Source: CALRWV02 sp943371965 (GTDB lineage Bacteria > Bacteroidota > JABWAT01). From it: a DNA stretch of 12,839 nucleotides. The notes below the pieces were generated by a model. That model saw nothing but the letters and a program-made list of their open reading frames with translations, did not search any database and was not told where the DNA came from. Position numbers and translations under genes: made by a program. Each line of letters opens with the position of its first letter. Within the stretch, counting starts at the first letter, position 1. Positions 1 to 6,606 of this stretch are shown piece after piece. Location: positions 1-12,839 of the forward strand of contig CALRWV020000018.1 in NCBI GenBank assembly GCA_943371965.1. The letters run 5' to 3'.

Positions 1-329
1 TAAAGCAACCATGGAAGTCCCAAAATGATACCTGCAAAAAAGGCAACTTCCATGTAAAGAACAATCTGTCCGAAAGGCTGCAGGTTTATCAGATGAACGG
101 GTGGATCAAATTTGGTAAGTGGCTTCAGCAGAATGTCATTCATGATGAAATCAATGAAATAAACACTGATTCCAATTGAAACAAGCATTCCTGCAAGTGA
201 TTTGAGAATGATCCATCTTAATTCCTCAAGATGATCAAGAAAATTGGCCCCGAACGTTTTTTCTTCTTCGGGCTCAGGATTCTGATCGTTTACATCCTGC
301 GGATCAATCGTGTTTTCAGATGAAGGCAT
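1..329 (-). CDS. tatC: Sec-independent (twin-arginine) translocase subunit TatC, N-terminal part only
   Basis: TatC is the multi-spanning inner-membrane receptor that binds twin-arginine signal peptides of folded export substrates. The visible 109 residues start at an ATG (329-327) and run off the left edge in frame. After an acidic, hydrophilic cytoplasmic tail (residues 1-28, longer than in E. coli) comes the hallmark FLDHLEELRW (30-39). A first membrane helix follows at about 39-60, then an external loop with LKPLTKF. The segment QPFGQIVLYMEVAFFAGI (84-101) leads into the second helix, ending at GLPWLL. The HLEELR box and the P-F...ME..FFAG...GLPWLL pattern are typical of TatC. I see no Shine-Dalgarno before the ATG. 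The gap to glyA is 60 bases with no clear promoter, so co-transcription with glyA is likely. The C-terminal helices lie outside the window. Confidence 0.9.
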   Translation of the reverse strand, partial: MPSSENTIDPQDVNDQNPEPEEEKTFGANFLDHLEELRWIILKSLAGMLVSIGISVYFIDFIMNDILLKPLTKFDPPVHLINLQPFGQIVLYMEVAFFAGIILGLPWLL

Positions 330-389
330 AAATATGGAAAGGTAGAAAAATGAAATTACAACCGGTTGATTGTGATTTCATTTAAAAAA

Positions 390-1688
390 TTAAAGATTAG
401 CGTAAATAGGATATTTTGAACAGAGTTCTTTTATTTCATTTTTGATTGAAGAAAGAATGTCTTCATTTTGCCAGTTGATGACTGCTTTATCAATCCATTG
501 TGCAACCTGAGTCATTTCTGCTTCTTTGAACCCCCGAGTTGTCATGGCTGGAGTTCCCAAACGAATACCGCTGGTGACAAATGGAGATTGTGAATCAAAT
601 GGGACCATATTTTTGTTGACTGTAATTCCTGCTTTTCCCAAAGAAATTTCTGCATCTTTTCCAGTCAGATTTTTGTTTCTCAAATCAAGAAGCATCAGGT
701 GATTGTCTGTTCCTCCGGAAATTATTGAATATTCTTTTTTCATCAGTTCAGAAGAAAGAGTTTTCGCATTTTTAAGAATCTGTTCAGTGTAAGCATCAAA
801 TTGTGGTGTTAGAGCTTCTTTGAATGCGATTCCCTTTGCAGCAATAATATGCATCAGTGGACCGCCCTGTATACCAGGCATAACTTTCGAATCCAAAATT
901 TCACTCATCATTTTGGGTCTGCCGGATTTTGGCATTACTATTCCAAATGGATTCTCGAAATCTTTTCCCATCATGATTATTCCACCACGCGGTCCGCGAA
1001 GTGTCTTGTGTGTTGTTGATGAAACAACGTGGCAATGCAGAAGGGGATTGTTCAATTTTTTCTTTGCAATCATACCTGCAGGATGTGCAATATCAGCCCA
1101 AAGAAAAGCACCAACTTTATCTGCTATCTGACGAAAAGCAGCATAGTCATAATCCCGTGAATAAGCACTCGCACCAACTATAATCATTTTCGGTTTTGAT
1201 TTCTGTGCAGCTTCCTCAACTGAATTCATATCTATTCTTCCGGTATCTTTTCCAACACCGTAAGAAGTGATTTTATAAAGCTGACCTGAAAAATTAACGG
1301 CAGAACCATGTGTTAAGTGACCACCATGATTCAAATCCAAACCTAAAATCGAATCTCCGGGAGTTGTAAATGATAAGTAAACAGCCATATTGGCCTGACT
1401 GCCTGAATGTGGTTGAACGTTTACATACTCTGCTCCAAACAGCTCTTTCAGTCGTTCACGTGCAAGATCTTCAGCAATATCAACAAATTCACAACCGCCA
1501 TAATACCGCTTTCCTGGATACCCTTCAGCGTATTTGTTGGTAAGAATACTTCCTGCTGCAGTTAAGACTGCTTCTGAAACATAATTTTCTGACGCTATCA
1601 ATTCTATTTTATTGGTTTGCCGTTCTTCTTCTTTTTTAAAGACATCAAACATTGCAGGATCTGCAGTTTGCAGAAGGGAATAATTCAT
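390..1688 (-). CDS. glyA: Serine hydroxymethyltransferase
   Basis: GlyA is a cytoplasmic PLP enzyme that interconverts serine plus tetrahydrofolate with glycine plus 5,10-methylene-THF, the main source of one-carbon units. The 432-aa product is full length. Visible motifs are IELIASEN (28-35), NKYAEGYPGKRYYGG (51-65), VQPHSGSQAN (91-100), WADIAHPAG (197-205, with the PLP-ring aspartate), and STTHKTLRGPRGG with the Schiff-base lysine at K228. Further on are SGGTDNHLML and TVNKNMVPFDS...TSGIRLGTPA. The stretch after K228 (GKDFENPFGIVMPKSGRPKMM) is longer than in E. coli and matches, from memory, the Bacteroidota form, as does the KYPI ending. The ATG at 1688 is the natural start; an AGGA sits 10 bases upstream, a rather long spacing. 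A promoter-like pair lies in the spacer before it, and tatC follows 60 bases downstream. Confidence 0.97.
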   Translation of the reverse strand: MNYSLLQTADPAMFDVFKKEEERQTNKIELIASENYVSEAVLTAAGSILTNKYAEGYPGKRYYGGCEFVDIAEDLARERLKELFGAEYVNVQPHSGSQANMAVYLSFTTPGDSILGLDLNHGGHLTHGSAVNFSGQLYKITSYGVGKDTGRIDMNSVEEAAQKSKPKMIIVGASAYSRDYDYAAFRQIADKVGAFLWADIAHPAGMIAKKKLNNPLLHCHVVSSTTHKTLRGPRGGIIMMGKDFENPFGIVMPKSGRPKMMSEILDSKVMPGIQGGPLMHIIAAKGIAFKEALTPQFDAYTEQILKNAKTLSSELMKKEYSIISGGTDNHLMLLDLRNKNLTGKDAEISLGKAGITVNKNMVPFDSQSPFVTSGIRLGTPAMTTRGFKEAEMTQVAQWIDKAVINWQNEDILSSIKNEIKELCSKYPIYANL

Positions 1689-1724
1689 GTTGTTGAATTC
1701 CTATTTCGGTTGGATTATAAACGC

Positions 1725-1753
1725 AAAGAACCGCAAAGATGCGGCTCTTTTTT
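1725..1753. terminator. Hairpin between rpiB and glyA, possible terminator
   Basis: GAACCGCA (1728-1735) and TGCGGCTC (1740-1747) form an 8-bp stem with one G-T pair and a 4-base loop. AAA (1725-1727) and TTT (1748-1750) extend it. On the plus strand it is followed by six T (1748-1753), a textbook intrinsic-terminator shape. No plus-strand gene ends here, however. On the minus strand, the direction of rpiB and glyA, the stem is followed by only TTT then GCG, so termination of rpiB mRNA would be weaker. The hairpin overlaps the putative glyA promoter. Confidence 0.4.
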
Positions 1754-1764
1754 GTAATTATCAA
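1734..1764 (-). promoter_or_regulatory. Putative Bacteroidota-type promoter of glyA
   Basis: On the minus strand, TTG (1764-1762, -33-like) is followed after exactly 20 bases by CATCTTTG then C (1741-1734). This matches TAnnTTTG at all but the first position. The same TTG and 20-base spacing recur in front of glgA, the HIT gene and porU. The -7-like element lies in the loop and arm of the hairpin, so the match may be fortuitous. It implies a leader of roughly 35-40 bases before the glyA ATG. Confidence 0.35.
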
Positions 1765-1811
1765 TAAAATTTAAAGTTTGAAATCCGGATGAATCCAGTA
1801 GTTATTTTGTA

Positions 1812-2243
1812 TTACTGATTCTCAATTTTCTGAACACGATTTTCATGACGCCCACCTTCAAATTCTGTTTGAAGCCAGGATTGTACTATTTTTAGAGCTT
1901 CCTCTTTCGTCATAAACCGTGCAGGCAAAACAAGAACATTCGAGTTGTTGTGCTGACGTGACAGTTTTGCAACTTCCTCATTCCAAACCAATGCGGCTCT
2001 GATTCCCTTGAAACGGTTTGCTGAAATGCTCATACCAATTCCAGAGCCGCACATTAATATTCCAATTGAATTCTGGTCAGCCAAAACACTTTTTGAAAGC
2101 GATTTGGCATAATCGGGGTAATCAACTGAATCTGAAGATTCAGTTCCAAGGTTAACAACAGAAAACGCGTCTTTCAATTGCTGAACCAAATAGTTTTTCA
2201 GTTCAAAACCGGCATGATCGGAAGCTATATATATATTTTTCAT
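1812..2243 (-). CDS. rpiB: Ribose-5-phosphate isomerase B (RpiB/LacAB family)
   Basis: RpiB interconverts ribose 5-phosphate and ribulose 5-phosphate in the non-oxidative pentose phosphate pathway, in the cytoplasm. The 143-aa product is full length for the family. It begins MKNIYIASDHAGFELK, with the substrate-binding D9-H10 of the SDHAG box. The LMCGSGIGMSISANR loop (63-77) holds the catalytic-base cysteine C65. SRQHNNSNVLVLPARF (95-110) contains H98, the residue thought to open the sugar ring. The ATG abuts the stop of the upstream TPR gene (TAA then ATG, no spacing) and has no Shine-Dalgarno of its own, so translation probably depends on re-initiation after the TPR protein. It is the last gene of the tight glgA-led run. 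RpiB relatives can also act on allose or galactose phosphates, but the cysteine-type active site fits the general RpiB role best. Confidence 0.95.
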   Translation of the reverse strand: MKNIYIASDHAGFELKNYLVQQLKDAFSVVNLGTESSDSVDYPDYAKSLSKSVLADQNSIGILMCGSGIGMSISANRFKGIRAALVWNEEVAKLSRQHNNSNVLVLPARFMTKEEALKIVQSWLQTEFEGGRHENRVQKIENQ

Positions 2244-3521
2244 TTAAGGTACTGTTACAGTTTCGGAAACCCATGAATAACATCCGGAATCCAATTTTAT
2301 TTTATCACCTGATTTTTTCTGCTGAAAGAAATAATCCTGTTTTCCGGGCAATAAATTGGAGGTCTCAATAGTAGCAATTCTGTTTCTTGCTTCAACGGTT
2401 ACAATTGCATCAATTGCTTTGGCTCTGTTAAAATACTCTACTGCCAAAGAGTACATCAATTTATCTTTGAAATCCATTTTGGTCCATCCGCCTTTACTGT
2501 TTACACAGGATTCAACGGCAGAACCATATGCTTCACCAATCAGTATATATGCTTTTCCTGATTTTTTATCCAAAGAAAGTGCTTTTCTAGCATAATCCCT
2601 TGCTTGAGGCCCTTTTCCCAAACTGATATAAGCCATTCCAATATTCAGATAGTCTTCTTTTGTTTCACCAAGTTTTGAAGCTTTTCCGAAATATTCGATT
2701 GCATCACCATTTTTACCAAGATTCATTGATGATTTTCCCAATGCTCTGTAAACATCTGCAGTCGGATTTATTTTCAGAAGATGTTTTCCTGTTTCATAAG
2801 CTTTTGCATCATCTTTCAATTGCTGGTCATAAATTTTCAGATTTTGCCATAACAGCTTTTCTATTTTTAGTGGATCCTTCTCAATTTCAAGTGTTTTGGT
2901 ATTAACTTCAATCAACTGCTCAGGTGATGCTACTCCGTTTAATTCTGCCACAATTGCTGTCGATCCTTCAGAATCATTCTTCGAATCATAATAATCTTTT
3001 GCCGACGAAAGAACATCAATTGCTTCAGAAACTTTCTGCTGATTTGATAAAATTCTGGCAGCTTTGACAACATAAGTAAAATGAATGTCATCATAACCCA
3101 ATAAAAAAGCTTTTTGGTAAGAACTTAATGCACTGTCAGTATTATTTTTAAAAGTCTCATAGTTGTAACCTTTTGATAATAAGAACACTTTTGAACGGTC
3201 TGGTCTGTACTGTAAACCAAGGTTTAGAGTCCAAATAACTGAATCTATATAGGCTGATTTTAAAGTCTCATCAGTTTGCACAGCAGCCACTTCAGAAAAA
3301 GCAAGAGATAATTTATCCCAAAGTGTTTTTCTGAAACCGGGTGCATTTTTCGCCAACCAGACTCCATATTTCAGAGAAGAAGCATAATCTTTGTTTTTAT
3401 GATTCTCTTCGAAAAGAGATGTTTGCCTGTTAATAAGCTGCTGTGGGATTTCATTGGTTTGTGCAGCCAGAATAATTGTTGAAAATAGCGAAATCAGTAA
3501 TGCAGCTGTCTTCTTTTTCAT
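2244..3521 (-). CDS. Exported tetratricopeptide-repeat protein, function unknown
   Basis: This is a 425-aa protein with a Sec signal peptide (MKKK, hydrophobic core about 6-19, likely cleavage near LAA-QTN, residues 19-23), so it is probably periplasmic or outer-membrane associated. The body is helical with TPR-like repeats. The clearest span about 224-330 (for example ADVYRALGKSSMNLGKNGDA and YLNIGMAYISLGKGPQA, then AYILIGEAY), with more divergent ones near 115-180. After a segment holding C339 (ESCVNSKGGW) and YFNRAKAID, it ends in LDSGCYSWVSETVTVP with C414. From memory, Bacteroidota TPR proteins carry a similar tail (W-I-x-E-T-T-T-V-R). C339 and C414 could form a disulfide, which is inference. 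Translation starts from a strong AAAGGAG, 12 bases after the barrel gene, and rpiB follows with no gap. The role is likely scaffold or partner for the neighbouring envelope proteins; no enzymatic motif is visible. Confidence 0.85.
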   Translation of the reverse strand: MKKKTAALLISLFSTIILAAQTNEIPQQLINRQTSLFEENHKNKDYASSLKYGVWLAKNAPGFRKTLWDKLSLAFSEVAAVQTDETLKSAYIDSVIWTLNLGLQYRPDRSKVFLLSKGYNYETFKNNTDSALSSYQKAFLLGYDDIHFTYVVKAARILSNQQKVSEAIDVLSSAKDYYDSKNDSEGSTAIVAELNGVASPEQLIEVNTKTLEIEKDPLKIEKLLWQNLKIYDQQLKDDAKAYETGKHLLKINPTADVYRALGKSSMNLGKNGDAIEYFGKASKLGETKEDYLNIGMAYISLGKGPQARDYARKALSLDKKSGKAYILIGEAYGSAVESCVNSKGGWTKMDFKDKLMYSLAVEYFNRAKAIDAIVTVEARNRIATIETSNLLPGKQDYFFQQKKSGDKIKLDSGCYSWVSETVTVP

Positions 3522-3528
3522 TTTATTA

Positions 3529-3535
3529 CTCCTTT
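3529..3535 (-). promoter_or_regulatory. Strong ribosome binding site for the TPR gene
   Basis: AAAGGAG on the minus strand, seven bases before the ATG at 3521, overlapping the TAA stop of the upstream barrel gene. It is the best Shine-Dalgarno in the minus-strand operon, suggesting the TPR protein is made at a higher or independent rate compared with its overlapping neighbours. Confidence 0.75.
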
Positions 3536-4781
3536 AATCGATTATTCTTTCCTGAAACCAAAGTTCAGATAAATTTATTCCAACTCTGATTTTAAACATT
3601 TTATCTTTAAATGGGGAGTCATACATATAACCTTTTAATCCGTATTCTCCGGAAAGTTCAAGGGAACTGGATTGTGAAGAGAGCGGTAAACTTAATCCGG
3701 CTGTAAATCCAAATTCATCAAGTTTTTTGTTCTGAACAATGACACTGCTTTGACCTATATAAAAACCACCTTTATAGGTCATTTTGTTAATATAAACAGC
3801 ACCAACGCTCAAATCTGGAGTATAGGCAAAACCGGTTCTGAAAGAAAACTGATCAGCAGTTTTCTCATTTTCAAGTTTTTCGAAACCCAATTGGCTTGTA
3901 TTTGTGTAAATAAAATCCATAGCTACAACCAAGTTATCATCTCGATGATAACCCAATCCAAATTTAATGCCAAATGGAAGTTTTAACTGAGCATTTTCGC
4001 TGACAGAAGTTGTGTCGGTAGCATAATAAGAGCTCTCATTTAAATTTGTTGTTCCTCTGATGGTAGTCCCAAAATCCAAAATTGTTGAGAAAAACAATTT
4101 ATCACTGCTTTTCAACCAATTTTCATTTAAAAGTGCAAAAGAGGATAATGAAAATGCAGCACCTGAAAATTGATTGTTTCTGGTTCTGATTATGGTAATA
4201 TTGGAAGCATTCCCAACACTTGAGACAGTCCTGAGAATATTTTTATCAATGCTGCCATGAATATAATCTATCCTCAGACCAAAATTCAGGTTTTCTGAAA
4301 ATTTAAGACCGGCTCCAAAGGTGAATTTACTGAGACCGCCTGAACCGAAATATTCATCCCTGTAACTGATTCCATTATATGAATCAGCAATAATAATTGA
4401 ATAATTGTTCAGTGAATAAGGTGATATTCCAAATCCCAAGGCCATTTTATCTTTTACTGGAAATGTGAATAAAACTCCGTCAAAATTGACATTATCAAGA
4501 TAATTTGAACTGCCTGAACTGGATGTCTCAGTAAGTCCTTCATATGAAAAATGTGATTGAATTCGGGTAGTTTTTGATGTTAACCATTGGGCAGGATTAT
4601 AAATATTGATGTAGCTGGAATTATTTATTGCCAACCCGGCTCCACCGGTTCCATTCATTTGAGTTGATGAATTATAAGGGAATAAACCAAATCCCTTATA
4701 TGTATATGCAGGCCCATTGCCGCCAGCCAACATCGGAATTGAAATTAATATAAAAAACAGAAAGCTAATATTTCTTTTCAT
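3534..4781 (-). CDS. Outer-membrane beta-barrel protein, FadL/PorV-like fold, function unknown
   Basis: This is a 415-aa product with a signal peptide (MKRNISFLFFILISIPMLAGG, cleavage about residue 19-21). The mature start YKGFGLFPYNSSTQMNGTGG followed by AGLAINNSSYINIYNPA is the small-residue, N-P-A opening seen in FadL/OmpP1- and PorV-type barrels. The rest is alternating amphipathic strands rich in G, F, Y, N and S, such as MALGFGISPYSL, FTFGAGLKFSENLNFGLRIDYI, LPFGIKFGLGYH and DLSVGAVYINKM. It ends with an RVGINLSELWFQERIID tail rather than a terminal aromatic. It is likely an outer-membrane channel or carrier of about 14 strands; the substrate is unknown. The ATG overlaps the lipoprotein stop (ATGA), implying coupled synthesis, and the TPR gene follows after 12 bases. 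It is not the T9SS PorV, which lies at 12485; this barrel lacks the PF-L-I-PDSR signature. Confidence 0.8.
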   Translation of the reverse strand: MKRNISFLFFILISIPMLAGGNGPAYTYKGFGLFPYNSSTQMNGTGGAGLAINNSSYINIYNPAQWLTSKTTRIQSHFSYEGLTETSSSGSSNYLDNVNFDGVLFTFPVKDKMALGFGISPYSLNNYSIIIADSYNGISYRDEYFGSGGLSKFTFGAGLKFSENLNFGLRIDYIHGSIDKNILRTVSSVGNASNITIIRTRNNQFSGAAFSLSSFALLNENWLKSSDKLFFSTILDFGTTIRGTTNLNESSYYATDTTSVSENAQLKLPFGIKFGLGYHRDDNLVVAMDFIYTNTSQLGFEKLENEKTADQFSFRTGFAYTPDLSVGAVYINKMTYKGGFYIGQSSVIVQNKKLDEFGFTAGLSLPLSSQSSSLELSGEYGLKGYMYDSPFKDKMFKIRVGINLSELWFQERIID

Positions 4782-6037
4782 TTCTTTACCGGTCTTTCTG
4801 AATAAATGATTTCCAAATTGGCCTTTTTTAAAGGATCATTGCTGTTTAAATTCAAGGTGAAGTTTTCTACAGATGAAGTTTCAAATGGACTGACAAGAAA
4901 AAAACCGTTGTTAGTTTCATTAATACTCCAAAATTGAACCCAACTGGGAACATAGAACTTATAATTTCCTCCTGACAAACCCCTTGTATCAGAGGGTGAC
5001 ACAAAGCCATTTGTTGAATTTGAACCATACCATCTTAAAAGTTTTGAATTGCTTATTGTTGATAGTACAGTATCAGCTGGAAATTCAAATGATCCGGAAT
5101 ATATGGAAGCATTTTGTGGTATTACTTTTTTTACAGGTTTTACAGGAAAGGAAATCTTTGCACGTAAACCGGAAAAGTTCACAATTTTAATCTTATCTTT
5201 TGGTTGCGCGTTATTGATATTCCAATCACCAAGTTTCACAAAAGATGAAAGCTGGTTTGAGGCCTCGATAATAAAATCAGCAACTATTGTATCTTGAATT
5301 CCATCTTTTTCAACAATTATGTCGAAAACCATAGTTGGGTCATAGCTTGAACCGTTTCCGTAAAATCCCTGTGTTTTTGACGTGAATAAATTGTCAGCTT
5401 TAATCAAAAAGCCAAAAATGTTATTGTTGTAATCAGTTGAAGTCGAAGATTTTGAATTATATGTGAGTACTTTTCTCACATAATTGGTATCTGTGATGGG
5501 AATATTAAAATAACCACGAACATTGTTCGCAAAAGAGGTATCGCCAACAGGGATTGGATTTGTTGCTGGTACTTTTTTCAAATAAAGGGTCGAAAATGAA
5601 GTTGATTCTGAAAGCTCAAGCAGCTGAATAGTCAAAGTTTTTGACGAATCTTTATCAAAAGATTTTGAATACCCATATAATTTCAGATGTGCACCCAAAA
5701 TTTTCTTTACATCCCCAATTTCGTAATTGGTGTTGTAGTCATTGTTGTATGGCACAAGTCTGATTGCACTGTAAAGGCTCAAATTTCCATAATTAGCATC
5801 GTTATTGTTGCCAACATAAATGTAACTGGTACTGTAAACAAGAGTATCCATTTCCAGATAATTAACAAGAAACTGGAAGCCGGTTGAGTCTTTTGAATTA
5901 ACAGTTTTTATTTGAATTTGATCATCAGTGTTGCCGGATGAGTTGTCATTCAAAAGCGGGTTTTGCGTATCTTCTTTAATTTCACTGCAGCTGAACAAAA
6001 CCAGGAATAAGGGGACCAGATATAGAGTATATTTCAT
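4778..6037 (-). CDS. Lipoprotein, possibly DUF4270- or DNRLRE-like, surface-exposed candidate
   Basis: This is a 419-aa product with a lipoprotein signal: a hydrophobic stretch 3-15 then the lipobox LFSC with the lipidated C17. Immediately after is SEIKED, an acidic patch reminiscent of Bacteroidota surface-export signals for lipoproteins (inference). The mature part is beta-rich with many N, S, T and D. One segment, TSYIYVGNNNDANYGN..., then LGAHLKLYGYS, looks like the start of beta-sandwich modules in which strand D-x-Y-I is followed by N-Y-G and an A-x-L-x-L strand (DNRLRE or DUF4270-like). I recall DUF4270 lipoproteins beside glgA in other Bacteroidota, which would fit this locus, but sequence similarity alone does not settle it. 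The ATG overlaps the gmhB stop (ATGA) and is preceded by AAAAGG at 4 bases. Its stop overlaps the barrel ATG, so lipoprotein and barrel are probably made in equal amounts and may work together. Confidence 0.8.
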   Translation of the reverse strand: MKYTLYLVPLFLVLFSCSEIKEDTQNPLLNDNSSGNTDDQIQIKTVNSKDSTGFQFLVNYLEMDTLVYSTSYIYVGNNNDANYGNLSLYSAIRLVPYNNDYNTNYEIGDVKKILGAHLKLYGYSKSFDKDSSKTLTIQLLELSESTSFSTLYLKKVPATNPIPVGDTSFANNVRGYFNIPITDTNYVRKVLTYNSKSSTSTDYNNNIFGFLIKADNLFTSKTQGFYGNGSSYDPTMVFDIIVEKDGIQDTIVADFIIEASNQLSSFVKLGDWNINNAQPKDKIKIVNFSGLRAKISFPVKPVKKVIPQNASIYSGSFEFPADTVLSTISNSKLLRWYGSNSTNGFVSPSDTRGLSGGNYKFYVPSWVQFWSINETNNGFFLVSPFETSSVENFTLNLNSNDPLKKANLEIIYSERPVKK

Positions 6038-6606
6038 AAAACCTTTTCAATTTTTTCTAAAAACCATTGAATTGCAAGTGATGCATTTCCACAGACGATT
6101 GTGCGGGGGGGAAGTTCGTTTGAAAGAAAAGTTTCTTTACCGTATCCCGTCTCAACCAAAATAGGTTGCATGCCCAAATTAGTTGCGGAATGCAAATCTA
6201 ACATTTTATCACCAATCATGACAGATTTTTTCAGGTCAATGTCAAAATTTTTGGATGCATCAAGGAAAGATTTCGGTCCGGGTTTTCTGCATTCGCATTT
6301 TTTATTGTAATGCGGATTTGGGGAACCAATATGATGCGGACAAAAATAAAAACCGGAAATGAAACAATCTTCTTTTTTGAGTAGATCCTGAATATAACTA
6401 TGAACTTCGTTCACATCATTTTCAGTAAAAAGCCCTCTTCCAACTCCGGATTGATTGGAAATTACAACAACAGGAATATTTTTATCATTGGCGGATTTTA
6501 TTGCGGAATCAATTCCGGCACTCAGTTTAACCTGTTCAGGACGGTGAAGAAAATTAACTTCCTCAATTAAAGTACCGTCCCGATCAATGAAAACACCTGG
6601 GGTCAC
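6034..6606 (-). CDS. gmhB: D-glycero-D-manno-heptose 1,7-bisphosphate 7-phosphatase (HAD family)
   Basis: GmhB removes the 7-phosphate of heptose bisphosphate on the way to ADP- or GDP-heptose for lipopolysaccharide core or other surface glycans. The 190-aa product is full length. HAD motif I is FIDRDGTLIEE, with nucleophile D8 and acid/base D10. Motif II is VISNQSGVGRG (S50). The GmhB zinc site CPHH...CEC supplies C89, H91, C104 and C106, followed by RKPGP (motif III, K108). Motif IV is IGDKMLDL (D133, D137). Translation starts at GTG (6606-6604), which shares GTGA with the glgA stop. No in-frame ATG lies before D8, so GTG is the only reasonable start. Its own stop overlaps the lipoprotein ATG. 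The zinc motif distinguishes it from the histidinol-phosphatase relative only partly; the heptose role is most likely, though no other heptose gene is in view. Confidence 0.9.
   Translation of the reverse strand: MTPGVFIDRDGTLIEEVNFLHRPEQVKLSAGIDSAIKSANDKNIPVVVISNQSGVGRGLFTENDVNEVHSYIQDLLKKEDCFISGFYFCPHHIGSPNPHYNKKCECRKPGPKSFLDASKNFDIDLKKSVMIGDKMLDLHSATNLGMQPILVETGYGKETFLSNELPPRTIVCGNASLAIQWFLEKIEKVL

Noticed and set aside
330..389. Independent promoter for tatC in the glyA-tatC gap
   Set aside because: No TAnnTTTG element with an upstream TTG at 19-21 bases was found; the nearest (TAATTTCA) has no partner.
820..1131. 103-codon plus-strand open frame inside glyA
   Set aside because: It is antisense to the PLP-binding core of glyA, has no recognisable motif and no ribosome binding site; a shadow frame.
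3534..4781. The 415-aa barrel as a second PorV
   Set aside because: It has the general G-x-A...N-P-A barrel opening but lacks the PF-L-I-x-PDSR signature that the protein at 12485 carries.
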